NCBI RefSeq assembly: GCF_021531595.1
Contig: NZ_JADYUD010000003.1
Span: forward strand, 116,875 to 180,874
Length of the DNA stretch: 64,000 bases
Direction: 5' to 3'
DNA from: Fusobacterium perfoetens
GTDB taxonomy: Bacteria; Fusobacteriota; Fusobacteriia; Fusobacteriales; Fusobacteriaceae
In this document: positions 1-7,584 of the stretch, piece by piece
Numbering within the stretch: position 1 is the stretch's first letter
How the letters are laid out: each line of letters starts with the position of its first letter
Position numbers and translations under genes: made by a program
Notes under the pieces: model-generated
Told to the model about the DNA's origin: nothing
The model's input: only the letters and a program-made list of their open reading frames with translations
Database searches by the model: none

Positions 1-2165
1 TCAAGAGAAGTAGTAACATTTCCTTTTCCATAGTTATTATTCATATCTACATGAAGAGAACCTTTATCTGCAATGTGAAGTTCTGTTTTTTCTCCAGCTT
101 TTGTTGTAGTTCCTCCGTTAAGTTCTGCATTTTCTCCTATATGCCAACCTTCTCCATTAAGAATTATTTTTTCAGCTCCATTTACTTTATAGTCAAAAGT
201 ATTTCCTGCTTCTTTTTTATGTTCAGCTTCTACTGCTCCAAGAGAAACATTAAATTCGTCATTTCCTGTTCCCATATCAATTATTCCATTATGAGCAGAA
301 TTTGTTACAGTAAATTTATCATCATTTTGCCCTAAAGTAATATTTCCAATATTTTCTGTACTGTCAACTGTAAGTTCTATTTTTTCAGTTGAAGAACTTC
401 CGTCAATTTCTCCTATTTCAGAAGCATTTAGTATATTAACTATATTAGCTTTATCATCTCCTGTTGTAAAATCAAGCTCCATTTTTTTAACATTTACTTC
501 TTTATACTTAACATCTGTATAATTTTTTCCTGCATCTACTAAAATTTCTTCATGTTCATCAGCATTTCTTAATTTTAAAGTTTCAGCAGTTATATCTGTA
601 ACTCCTTTTGTATCTTGTAGAGCTATATTTTCAACAAGAGTATTATCATTTTTTCCACCATCAATTTTTCCTATTACTTGTCCTGTTCCTATTACTGTAA
701 GAACTCCATCTTTTCCAAGTTTTACAGCTGTTGCTCCTGTTGTAAAATCTTCTTGAACAGCATTTATTACAGTTCCTCCGCCTATAACTAATTTTTTATC
801 TGTAACATCTAAAAGAGTTCCTGCTTTTTGGAAATAACCTGTTATAACTGTATCATCTAAAACAAGAGCATTTCCATTTCCTGTAAATTTATATAAAGTT
901 GTATTATCTCCTGCTGAACTGTCAACTACACCTGTTAAAGTTTTTCCTGCTAAATCATTTATCATATTTCCTGTTATTTCAGCTGTTGTATTCTGAGTAT
1001 AAACAGTTGTTTTAGAAGTATCATTTTTTAAAGCTGTATTTACATCTTTACTGCTTTCATTTGTAAGATTAATAACTTTTGTATTATTATTTTCATCATA
1101 TGTAATTCCTGTTACTTTTCCTGTTTCATTGTCAATACTTCCAGCTTTCAAAACAACACCTTTAATCTCTCCTGTTCCTAAACTTAAATCTTTACCGGAT
1201 ATATCTTTATAAATAATTATTCCTCTGTCATTAACTTTTCCTGAATAAATAGTATCATCTTTTTTATTATTATTTATAACAACACCATAGTTATAGGCTG
1301 TTGAAGAAGTAGTTGTATTTGCTATATTTATTCCTTTTGTTGTTAAAATAGTTCCATAATTATAAGTATTCCCTCCTTCATGTCCATTTTTAGTATTAAT
1401 ATACTGTCCTTGGCTTTGAGAAATAATATATCCATAATTATATGCTTCGCTTCCTGCTGAATTATTTGTTACCTGTCCTTTAGCCCCTGTGGTTTTTATA
1501 AGACCATAGTTATAACCTATCCCTTTTTGAATATCTTGTCCACGATTAGTAGAAGTGGCATTTAAAACTCCATAGTTATATCCATTTCCACCATTAATAG
1601 TTTGAACAGCTGAACTTCCGTTCCTGATTATTATTCCGTGATTATATCCTTCCTCAGAAATTACTTGTCCACCTAAAATAAGTCCATAGTTATTTTTTAA
1701 TGTTTGTCCTCCAACTATTATTCCATAATTATTTATTAAAGAACCACTAGCTTTTAATATTCCAAAATTATTTTCTGTATTTGAATTTGCAGAATTTATA
1801 TTTTTTAAATTATTTAAAATATTATTTGAAATATATTGATTTGGTACACTAATATCAGCAGCTAGGTTCCCAACTGATATTTTGCTATTTCCATTTTCCT
1901 CTGTTATTGTGATTGTATAATCATTATCTGTTTTTCCATTTAACTCAGATAATGAATTAGTTCCCTTTCCATTTAAGAATGTACCTTCTAAGGCTTTTTC
2001 TGCTTCCCATTTGTGATATTCAATAGTTCCTTCTTTATATGGATTTGCTTCTTCTGCAAAAGAAACCATTCCTGTAATAAGAAAAGTAACTACTAACCCC
2101 AATGTAATTTTTACTTTTCTTTTAAGAAATCTTTTAAGTGAATTTTCAATATAACTTTTTCCCAT
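1..2165 (-). CDS. Autotransporter adhesin, N-terminal part (runs off the window)
   Basis: The reading frame is open from an ATG at 2165 to the left edge (721 codons), so only the start of a large protein is present. It begins MGKSYIENSLKRFLKRKVK, a basic stretch, then a hydrophobic core and VSFAEE. This is the extended signal peptide style of fusobacterial type V autotransporters. Residues about 135-295 carry repeated N/Y-N-Y/F-G motifs (NNYG, YNYG) about 20-30 residues apart, followed by Asn/Thr/Gly-rich beta-helix-like sequence. The RBS AGGAGG lies just upstream of the ATG. The family is secreted through its own C-terminal barrel and usually mediates adhesion; here the barrel lies outside the window. 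The ligand cannot be predicted. The class call is confident, the specific adhesin is not. Confidence 0.85.
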   Translation of the reverse strand, partial: MGKSYIENSLKRFLKRKVKITLGLVVTFLITGMVSFAEEANPYKEGTIEYHKWEAEKALEGTFLNGKGTNSLSELNGKTDNDYTITITEENGNSKISVGNLAADISVPNQYISNNILNNLKNINSANSNTENNFGILKASGSLINNYGIIVGGQTLKNNYGLILGGQVISEEGYNHGIIIRNGSSAVQTINGGNGYNYGVLNATSTNRGQDIQKGIGYNYGLIKTTGAKGQVTNNSAGSEAYNYGYIISQSQGQYINTKNGHEGGNTYNYGTILTTKGINIANTTTSSTAYNYGVVINNNKKDDTIYSGKVNDRGIIIYKDISGKDLSLGTGEIKGVVLKAGSIDNETGKVTGITYDENNNTKVINLTNESSKDVNTALKNDTSKTTVYTQNTTAEITGNMINDLAGKTLTGVVDSSAGDNTTLYKFTGNGNALVLDDTVITGYFQKAGTLLDVTDKKLVIGGGTVINAVQEDFTTGATAVKLGKDGVLTVIGTGQVIGKIDGGKNDNTLVENIALQDTKGVTDITAETLKLRNADEHEEILVDAGKNYTDVKYKEVNVKKMELDFTTGDDKANIVNILNASEIGEIDGSSSTEKIELTVDSTENIGNITLGQNDDKFTVTNSAHNGIIDMGTGNDEFNVSLGAVEAEHKKEAGNTFDYKVNGAEKIILNGEGWHIGENAELNGGTTTKAGEKTELHIADKGSLHVDMNNNYGKGNVTTSL

Positions 2166-2246
2166 AATAAATTATCCTCCTGTAAAATAAATACCATTTT
2201 TAAAAAATAATATTAAGTAAATACAAAGTTTTCCCCCTCTAAACTC

Positions 2247-2275
2247 TGTATAATTACTTTTAATTTATTAAACAA
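2247..2275 (-). promoter_or_regulatory. Promoter P2 of the autotransporter gene
   Basis: On the minus strand, TTGTTT (2270-2275) and TATACA (2247-2252) are separated by 17 bp and lie about 80 nt upstream of the adhesin ATG. It is downstream of the leader hairpin, so it could transcribe the adhesin without passing that terminator. Confidence 0.45.
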
Positions 2276-2324
2276 GAAGAAATCATAAGAAAAAGACTAT
2301 TTTTTTATTAAAATTTCAAAAAAA

Positions 2325-2405
2325 ACAATAAAAAAAACAGCTTATTTTATATTTTTTAAGCTGTTTAAATAGTTAAAATTTCTTATACACTTATCCCCAT
2401 ACCTT
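2325..2405 (-). ncRNA. Candidate ~80-nt small RNA or attenuated adhesin leader
   Basis: A near-consensus promoter (2412-2440) and a strong terminator (2335-2366) frame a transcript of about 80 nt with no credible open frame. A second promoter between the hairpin and the adhesin start suggests the short RNA may be an independent product. Alternatively it is a leader whose terminator is regulated. No family is recognised. Confidence 0.5.
2335..2366 (-). terminator. Intrinsic terminator hairpin in the adhesin leader
   Basis: A perfect 10-bp inverted repeat (AAACAGCTTA / TAAGCTGTTT) with a 12-nt loop is followed, in minus-strand reading, by a long U-rich run. It lies only about 40 nt downstream of the predicted start from promoter P1, so it would end transcription after roughly 75-80 nt. 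Confidence 0.7.
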
Positions 2406-2411
2406 TTCTTA

Positions 2412-2440
2412 AGTATAGTCCTGATACTTTTAATTGTCAA
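2412..2440 (-). promoter_or_regulatory. Strong sigma-70-type promoter P1
   Basis: Minus-strand TTGACA (2435-2440), a 17-bp spacer and TATACT (2412-2417) give a near-consensus promoter pointing at the adhesin gene. The start is expected near 2405. Confidence 0.75.
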
Positions 2441-2622
2441 TACCGTTTTTTTAAAAAAAGTTTTCAAAAAAATTTTTTTGTTTTTTATGCTCTTTTTTTG
2501 CCCATTTTATATACCTTTGCTTTTAGTAATTTTTTCATTATTTACAAAAATATTTTTTAAAAATTGATTAGTTTTTTATTTTCTTTTTTTCACTTTTGGT
2601 TGATTTTTAAAACTTTTTTTCT

Positions 2623-2651
2623 TTGACTTTTAAAAAATTATTTTATATAAT
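2623..2651 (+). promoter_or_regulatory. Promoter of the helix-turn-helix gene
   Basis: TTGACT (2623-2628), a 17-bp spacer and TATAAT (2646-2651) precede the gene that starts at 2720. The intervening leader is about 60 nt and ends in the RBS AAGGAG. Confidence 0.7.
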
Positions 2652-2719
2652 TCATTCGCATATGCTTCTTACAAGGGAAATTTCTCTTTCTTAATTTTTT
2701 TAATAAGGAGATATAAAGT

Positions 2720-3196
2720 ATGAAAAATCCAAAAAAACAGCTAAAGAATGATGAAGAAGAAATTGAAGAAGACGATTGCGAACTCTTAAGACTAGATGAC
2801 AAAGGTTATCTTAAAAAAATAAATTATATTAAGCAGATAAATTACAAAAGTTTTTATAAAAGTGGAAAAACTCCTGAACAACTTGAAAAAGAGATTGATA
2901 TATTTTTTAAAAATTGTTCAGAATATTCAAGAAAACCTGAATCCCATGTCCCTTTTGGAACAAAAGGGATAGATGAATACAGATATATCTCTAAAATTTT
3001 AAAAAATCTTGGGGTTCTTGCAGAGCCATGTATTCTAGCCGATTTTTTAAATATTGATGTTGATATTATTTTAAACGGAGTTGAAAAGGGAGAAGTTCCA
3101 TGTTTTTTCTGTGAAGGTATATGTTCTGTTAAAGTAAACAGTATCATAACTTTTTTGAAAAAAGTTTTTCCAGATAAGATAATAAAATATTTATAA
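2720..3196 (+). CDS. Unknown protein with C-terminal excisionase-like helix-turn-helix
   Basis: A 158-residue protein I do not recognise as a named family. The N-terminus is strongly acidic (DEEEIEEDD), the middle is Lys/Tyr-rich, and residues about 103-152 have the layout of an excisionase/MerR-like winged helix: ILADFLNIDVDIILNGVEKG, then a basic-hydrophobic wing and ITFLKKVFP. The Cys in CFFCEGIC (three within seven residues) could bind metal, but nothing proves it. The start is fixed by AAGGAG 10 nt upstream and by its own promoter. Directly downstream lie two arrays of 22-bp palindromic iterons, so binding to those sites is an attractive inference. It could be a remnant of a plasmid or phage replication or control module. 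Confidence 0.7.
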   Translation: MKNPKKQLKNDEEEIEEDDCELLRLDDKGYLKKINYIKQINYKSFYKSGKTPEQLEKEIDIFFKNCSEYSRKPESHVPFGTKGIDEYRYISKILKNLGVLAEPCILADFLNIDVDIILNGVEKGEVPCFFCEGICSVKVNSIITFLKKVFPDKIIKYL

Positions 3197-3205
3197 CTTT
3201 ACCCC

Positions 3206-3264
3206 ATGAAAAATCTTCAAGGGGGTAATGAAAAAATTTCATGCCCCCCATGAAAAATTTTCAT
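3206..3264. repeat. Iteron array A: three palindromes at exact 22-bp spacing
   Basis: Three 15-bp palindrome-like units begin at 3206 (ATGAAAAATCTTCAA, imperfect), 3228 (ATGAAAAAATTTCAT) and 3250 (ATGAAAAATTTTCAT). The starts are exactly 22 bp apart and the spacers are C/G-rich (GGGGGTA, GCCCCCC). Two-helical-turn spacing is typical of iterons bound cooperatively on one DNA face. Confidence 0.75.
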
Positions 3265-3271
3265 ACCAAAG

Positions 3272-3310
3272 ATCATTCTAGTAATAATCATACTAGTAAA
3301 ATCATAAATA
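3272..3310. repeat. Short direct repeats downstream of array A
   Basis: ATCATTCTAGTA at 3272, ATCATACTAGTA at 3287 and a partial ATCATAAATA at 3301 are spaced 15 and 14 bp. The same arrangement follows array B. Confidence 0.6.
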
Positions 3311-3341
3311 AATATATAAAGGGCGTGCCCAAAAAATTCAT

Positions 3342-3400
3342 ATGACATTTTGTCATAACCCTCATGACAATTTGTCATGCCCCTCATGACAAAATGTCAT
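3342..3400. repeat. Iteron array B: three palindromes at exact 22-bp spacing
   Basis: Three 15-bp palindromes begin at 3342 (ATGACATTTTGTCAT), 3364 (ATGACAATTTGTCAT) and 3386 (ATGACAAAATGTCAT). All have perfect ATGACA/TGTCAT arms, 22-bp spacing and CCCT-type spacers. The half-site differs from array A (ATGACA against ATGAAA) but the geometry is the same, as expected from duplication followed by divergence or a switch of specificity. Confidence 0.8.
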
Positions 3401-3406
3401 GACAAA

Positions 3407-3441
3407 GATTATTCTATAGTAGATTACTCTATAGTTGATTA
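3407..3441. repeat. 15-bp direct repeats downstream of array B
   Basis: GATTATTCTATAGTA (3407-3421), GATTACTCTATAGTT (3422-3436) and the start of a third copy (GATTA, 3437) form a strict 15-bp tandem repeat. It mirrors the repeats after array A. Confidence 0.7.
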
Positions 3442-3475
3442 ATATATATTACACACACAGGGAAAAACTGGCAGA

Positions 3476-4222
3476 CTAAAAGATTCTTTCAAAAACATAT
3501 TCAGTTTCAGAAGATAAATTTTCTCTGAAAACATAACCTAAAGAATTAAATTTTTTTAATTCTTCAGGACTTTGAATATTATTTTCTGCCATAAAACGAA
3601 CCATTTCTCCCCTTGCCATTTTTGAATATGTTCCTTTTACAACAAGTTTTTCTCCTGACATTTCAACAAAAGAACAAGTGATAAACTTATCATCTTTGCT
3701 TAAGAATTTTTCAATACATTTTGAATATTCTTTTGAAGCTAGATTTATTATAGTTTTACTTTCATCACTTATTTCTTTGTATAATTTTATTCCCCAGAAA
3801 TCATACAAATTTTTAAATTCATTGACTTTTAGTTTTGACTGCATTTCAAGACGATAAAGAGTAATTCCGTCTAAAGCTTTTAAAAAACCATAAAGCCCTG
3901 AAAGGATTCTTAGATTTTCCTGAAGATATTTTATATTTTTATCATAAGAAAGGGCAGGAACTATATGTTGAAAAACTATTCCTTCGTATGTAAGAATTGC
4001 AGGAGTTAAGTTATCTTTTAAATTCATGCTTTTTATACGCTCAAAGTTTTCATCAGCAAGTTTATCACTGCATTTCCAGATATTCTGAAGTTCAGAAACT
4101 GTTTTTTCTTTTAAAACAGATAATATTTCTTCAGATTTTTTTAAAAACAGAGGAAGACTATCATATTTAAGTGATATATTTTCCTGTGACATATTTTTAG
4201 CAGGAGATATAATAATTTTCAT
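3476..4222 (-). CDS. yaaA: Peroxide stress protein YaaA family
   Basis: The 248-residue product opens with MKIIISPAKNM and contains the family landmarks LSGLYGFLKALDGI and YRLEMQSKL, at normal family length. In E. coli YaaA lowers intracellular free iron during peroxide stress and binds DNA; that is family knowledge. Its ATG overlaps the bcp stop by one base (TAATG), so the two are translationally coupled. Pairing with a thiol peroxidase supports a shared oxidative-stress role in this anaerobe. No terminator was found directly after it; the palindromic arrays follow. Confidence 0.9.
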   Translation of the reverse strand: MKIIISPAKNMSQENISLKYDSLPLFLKKSEEILSVLKEKTVSELQNIWKCSDKLADENFERIKSMNLKDNLTPAILTYEGIVFQHIVPALSYDKNIKYLQENLRILSGLYGFLKALDGITLYRLEMQSKLKVNEFKNLYDFWGIKLYKEISDESKTIINLASKEYSKCIEKFLSKDDKFITCSFVEMSGEKLVVKGTYSKMARGEMVRFMAENNIQSPEELKKFNSLGYVFRENLSSETEYVFERIF

Positions 4223-4674
4223 TATATTTCTCCAAGCATTTTTTCAGGATCATCAGCAGCTTTAACTTTATCATTTGCTTTTATGATAATTCCATTTTCA
4301 TCAATAAGATAAGTAGTACGAACTACCCCTAAAGAAACTTTTCCATATAGTTTTTTTTCTTTCCACACATCATATGCTTTTATTACTTCTAATTCAGGAT
4401 CTGCAAGAATTGTGATTTTTAAATTTTGTTTTTCTTCAAATCTTTTATGAGAAGCAACAGTATCTTTACTGATACCAATTATTTCAGTATTTTTTTCTGT
4501 AAATAAAGGATATCTTTCAGAATAACCACATGCTTGTTTTGTACATCCAGGAGTATTATCCTTTGGATAAAAATATAGGATAACTTTTTTTCCAAGATAA
4601 TCACTTAGTTTGTGCATTACTCCGTTTTGATCAGGGAGAGAAAAATCAGGTGCTTTTTTTCCAACTTCTAACAT
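4222..4674 (-). CDS. bcp: Thioredoxin-dependent thiol peroxidase (BCP-type peroxiredoxin)
   Basis: A 150-residue peroxiredoxin. The motif DNTPGCTKQACGYSE places the peroxidatic Cys at residue 44 and the likely resolving Cys at 49, the arrangement of E. coli Bcp. Both are ordinary Cys codons, not UGA, despite the selenium genes upstream. It reduces peroxides with thioredoxin in the cytosol. AGGAGG precedes the ATG. It lies 21 bp downstream of an SDR gene and is coupled to yaaA. Confidence 0.93.
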   Translation of the reverse strand: MLEVGKKAPDFSLPDQNGVMHKLSDYLGKKVILYFYPKDNTPGCTKQACGYSERYPLFTEKNTEIIGISKDTVASHKRFEEKQNLKITILADPELEVIKAYDVWKEKKLYGKVSLGVVRTTYLIDENGIIIKANDKVKAADDPEKMLGEI

Positions 4675-4695
4675 AGTTAAATCCTCCTTAAAATT

Positions 4696-5457
4696 TTAAA
4701 TTTTTTTCTTTTGAATCTCTTTTATTATTTTTAGTTCTTTTTTTCTTGGTATAAATTTAGAAGTAAAAGTTAAAAATTTATTGATAAATCCAGGAACAGA
4801 AATATCTTTATTTTTAAAATAATCTTCTACTGCTATTTCTGCAGTTTTTTCAGGAGTCATTATATAAAAACTTTTTTTAGCATATTTCATTCCCTTAAAA
4901 TCTGTTTTTACAGGGCCGGGGCATAGGCACATGACTTTTATATTTTGACTGTGAAGTTCTTCATAAAGAGCTGCTGTAAAGGATTTTACATAGGCTTTGC
5001 AAGCATAGTAAACAGCAGCATAAGGGCCTCCACTTTGAAAAGCAGCAGTAGAAGAAACATTAATTATTCCAGTACCTTCAGAAATATTTTTATTTTCAAG
5101 ATTTTTAAGGAATAGTTCTGTCATATGGGTAAGGGCTGTTATATTAAGATTTATAACCTCATTGCTTTCTTTCCAGCTTATATTCTGGAATCTTCCAAGG
5201 CTTCCAATTCCAGCATTATTTACAAGAACATCAATTTTTATATTTTGTTCTTTAAGCCAGCTGAAGATTTTTATTCTTTCGTGGAAATTTTCTATATCAG
5301 CTTTTATTGGGATAAACATATTATTAAAATTTTTTTCTGCTTTATAGAAATTATCCCAGTTTCTTCCTATACCGAAAACTTTATGCCCTTTTTTTATAAA
5401 AGATAAGGCCATATGATAGCCTATCCCTCTTGTAGCTCCTGTTATTAAAATATTCAA
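4696..5457 (-). CDS. Short-chain dehydrogenase/reductase
   Basis: This 253-residue Rossmann-fold enzyme has the cofactor motif TGATRGIG (residues 6-13), NNAG near residue 90, and the active-site Ser and YxxxK in VSSTAAF...YYACK. The C-terminus is basic. Substrate and direction are unknown; the YqjQ/DltE-like classical SDR group is a fair comparison. It follows a terminator that closes the selenium/L,D-transpeptidase operon, has a GGAGGAAT ribosome site, and is probably cotranscribed with bcp and yaaA. Confidence 0.85.
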   Translation of the reverse strand: MNILITGATRGIGYHMALSFIKKGHKVFGIGRNWDNFYKAEKNFNNMFIPIKADIENFHERIKIFSWLKEQNIKIDVLVNNAGIGSLGRFQNISWKESNEVINLNITALTHMTELFLKNLENKNISEGTGIINVSSTAAFQSGGPYAAVYYACKAYVKSFTAALYEELHSQNIKVMCLCPGPVKTDFKGMKYAKKSFYIMTPEKTAEIAVEDYFKNKDISVPGFINKFLTFTSKFIPRKKELKIIKEIQKKKI

Positions 5458-5478
5458 AATATTCCTCCGTAAAAAAAT

Positions 5479-5529
5479 AAACAGAAAATAAAACTCCAGT
5501 TTTTATTTATGGAATTTTATTCTCTGTTT
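5479..5529 (-). terminator. Terminator after the selenium/L,D-transpeptidase operon
   Basis: Arms 5479-5497 and 5511-5529 pair over 19 positions with few mismatches. In minus-strand reading a TTTATTTTTTT tract follows. It lies between the stop of the L,D-transpeptidase-like gene and the SDR gene. Confidence 0.75.
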
Positions 5530-5535
5530 AAGATA

Positions 5536-6726
5536 TTAGAAAATTATAAACATTACATTTTCTTTAGGATATTGTTCATTGCTTGCAACATTTTTATTGT
5601 TTTCTCCAAGTATCCATTCAAAAAGAAATTTAGCATGGCTTACTGTATTTCTTATACATTTTCTTGTTCCTTTAAAAGTTCCAAGCCCTGTTTCTTTTTG
5701 TGCAAGGAAAAACTCTTTGTTAGGTTCTTCAGGATAATCTACAGGAGTTCCATGAAGGTATCCTCCTCCACTGAATCTTATAGCATATCTTGCAATTCCT
5801 AAGTCTTCTCCGAAGTTTCCTCTGTATCCCATTTCATATTTTACCATAGGTACAATAAAAGAACCTCTTGGTGTTTCAAATCCTAAAATGCTTTCTATAC
5901 CTGTTTTTCCATAAATATATGATATAAGAACCCATTCATCTCCAACTTTTTCAAAAGCAGCAAGGTTTTGGTTATCTATATCAGCAACAATAGCTTTTTT
6001 AAATCCAGAAGATATTTTTGGCCTTTCTGTAAGATATTTTTTTTCAATAACAAGAGGGAATTCTTTTATTCCTTCAACTCTTACTTCAGCTTCTTTTTTC
6101 CCTTCACTTAAAACAGAAAGAACAGATCTGTCAGGAATATATATCTTTTCATCATTATATTTTCCAATGATATTTTGATCAAGTGAAGTTCCATATTTAT
6201 CTTTTATTCTAAGCATATCTTTATTGTATGGATTAGGAATATATGAATTTGTTGATGCAAGTTTTATTCCAGCTTCATTATTATCTGCAATAAATTTTTC
6301 TACATTTTGTATTCTTTCAAGCATTTTTTCAAATCTAAAACTTCTGTCTTCACAATAAACAGAAGAAATATATCCTATGCCATTTGGTGTTTGTACTTTA
6401 TACCAGAAAGATTCTGTAGAGCCTTTTTGGCTTCTTTTTTCAAGAACCTGAAGTTTATGATTAAAAGGTACTTGATAAATAACTGGTGATGAACCAGTAG
6501 GAAATTTTCTTACATTTCCATACTTTGTTTTTATGAAAATATAGTCAAGTAATTCTGGAAGATCATCACCTTTATATTTTATATCTGTTTTTATATTTTC
6601 GGGTATTTTATTATCATATAGCTTTACAACTTTGATTTCTGTTTTTTTCGGTTCTGCTCCATAAAGAACTGATGTAAACATTATAAATGTCATAATACCT
6701 GTCAATATTTTTCTTTGTAACTTCAA
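5536..6726 (-). CDS. SH3 plus L,D-transpeptidase-like (YkuD) secreted protein
   Basis: A 396-residue protein starting at a TTG (6726) behind a GGGGGAAT ribosome site. Residues 1-23 form a signal peptide ending LYGAE. Residues about 55-125 look like a bacterial SH3 domain (YGNVRKFPTG, WYKVQTPNGIGYI). The C-terminal half matches the YkuD fold: GSFIVPMVKYEMGY, YLHGTP and KGTRKCIRN. In canonical enzymes the last block is SHGC-(I/V)-R; here Cys and Arg survive but the Ser-His-Gly is Thr-Arg-Lys, so activity or donor specificity may differ. It would act on periplasmic peptidoglycan. It is 10 bp downstream of the DUF3343 gene, so it shares the selenium operon with no obvious functional link. Confidence 0.8.
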   Translation of the reverse strand: MKLQRKILTGIMTFIMFTSVLYGAEPKKTEIKVVKLYDNKIPENIKTDIKYKGDDLPELLDYIFIKTKYGNVRKFPTGSSPVIYQVPFNHKLQVLEKRSQKGSTESFWYKVQTPNGIGYISSVYCEDRSFRFEKMLERIQNVEKFIADNNEAGIKLASTNSYIPNPYNKDMLRIKDKYGTSLDQNIIGKYNDEKIYIPDRSVLSVLSEGKKEAEVRVEGIKEFPLVIEKKYLTERPKISSGFKKAIVADIDNQNLAAFEKVGDEWVLISYIYGKTGIESILGFETPRGSFIVPMVKYEMGYRGNFGEDLGIARYAIRFSGGGYLHGTPVDYPEEPNKEFFLAQKETGLGTFKGTRKCIRNTVSHAKFLFEWILGENNKNVASNEQYPKENVMFIIF

Positions 6727-6736
6727 ATTATTCCCC

Positions 6737-7012
6737 CTAAACTACTTCATGTATCTTTTCTATATGTTTTTTTAAGCCGTGTTTTTCCACAAGAGAAATT
6801 GTAACTTTTATATCTTCATCTTTTACTATATTTTTAATTTTATCAGTATATTCTGTTTCAACTCTTACAGCAAGTCCACAGTTTGCAGAAATTTCTGTAG
6901 GCAGAGGTATAACTCTGCATGGAATATTTTTATCCAGAAGATTTTTTTCAAGCTGAATTATAAGGTGTGTAGACTCTGCAGAAAGTATTAAAAATTTTTC
7001 ATCTCTTATCAT
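6737..7012 (-). CDS. DUF3343 putative selenium/sulfur carrier-like protein
   Basis: This 91-residue protein has the DUF3343 signature of a small alpha/beta domain: ILSAESTHLIIQLEK, CRVIPLPTEIS and NCGLAVRVE. The CG in NCGLA is the conserved Cys of the family. DUF3343 genes commonly sit next to yedF and are proposed, not shown, to carry Se or S. The ATG overlaps the yedF stop by four bases (7009-7012). Length and context fit well. Confidence 0.85.
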   Translation of the reverse strand: MIRDEKFLILSAESTHLIIQLEKNLLDKNIPCRVIPLPTEISANCGLAVRVETEYTDKIKNIVKDEDIKVTISLVEKHGLKKHIEKIHEVV

Positions 7013-7584
7013 GGTTTTATTACCTTTGCAGCTTTCATTTGTCTTTCAAGGATAGTATACATATTTGTAAGAGTTCCTACTTTTATTTGATCTTGTACAT
7101 GATAGAAGTTTGCACAAGTTCCACAAGATAAAATTTCAACACCTCTTTCTTCAAGAACTTTTAAATCTTTAACAGTATCTTCAAAAGTTGATGCTAAAAG
7201 CACTCCTTTATTATAAAGAAGAACTGTTTTAGGAAGAGTTTCAGCTTCAGTAAGAGCATAGATAAATCCTTTTATAAGTATTTTTCCAAGCTCATCTTCT
7301 CCTTCTCCCATTTTGTCAGATCCTATTGAAACAACAATATTTTCTTCTTTTTCAGCAGATTTTTCAGTTTCTCCTGTTTTTGTTATAGTGATAATAAAAA
7401 CACCATTTTCTTCTTTTGTTTCAAATTTATGTCCCATTTCTTTTGCCATTTTTTGAACATTTTCTTTAGAAGTTTCATTGTCAACACTTACTTCAACAAC
7501 TCCACTTTCTATTTCTTTTAAAGCTTTTTTAGTCATTATTACAGGTTTAGGACAAACTTCACCTATTGCATTTACTTTAATCAT
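7009..7584 (-). CDS. yedF: Selenium metabolism protein YedF (TusA + DsrE-like)
   Basis: A 191-residue two-domain protein. Residues 1-70 are a TusA/SirA-like domain with the signature GEVCPKPVIMTKKAL, where the Cys would carry persulfide or perselenide. Residues about 90-190 are a DsrE/F-like domain with the CGTC pair in ILSCGTCANFYHV. The family is tied to selenium-using genomes and is thought to handle Se for selenophosphate synthesis. It overlaps selB by eight bases and the DUF3343 gene by four, so expression should be tightly coupled. Confidence 0.92.
   Translation of the reverse strand: MIKVNAIGEVCPKPVIMTKKALKEIESGVVEVSVDNETSKENVQKMAKEMGHKFETKEENGVFIITITKTGETEKSAEKEENIVVSIGSDKMGEGEDELGKILIKGFIYALTEAETLPKTVLLYNKGVLLASTFEDTVKDLKVLEERGVEILSCGTCANFYHVQDQIKVGTLTNMYTILERQMKAAKVIKP

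Noticed and set aside
51..335. Open frame on the plus strand within the adhesin region
   Set aside because: Cys/Phe/Ser-rich shadow of the adhesin reading frame; no RBS.
2335..2366. Terminator for leftward transcription of yaaA
   Set aside because: It lies more than 1 kb from yaaA, beyond an oppositely oriented gene, and just downstream of a strong promoter of its own.
3206..3441. CRISPR array
   Set aside because: Units are 15-bp palindromes with 7-bp spacers and no cas genes; spacing and spacer similarity fit iterons.
4222..4674. Selenocysteine in the peroxiredoxin
   Set aside because: Both Cys codons of PGCTKQAC are TGT/TGC, with no in-frame UGA.
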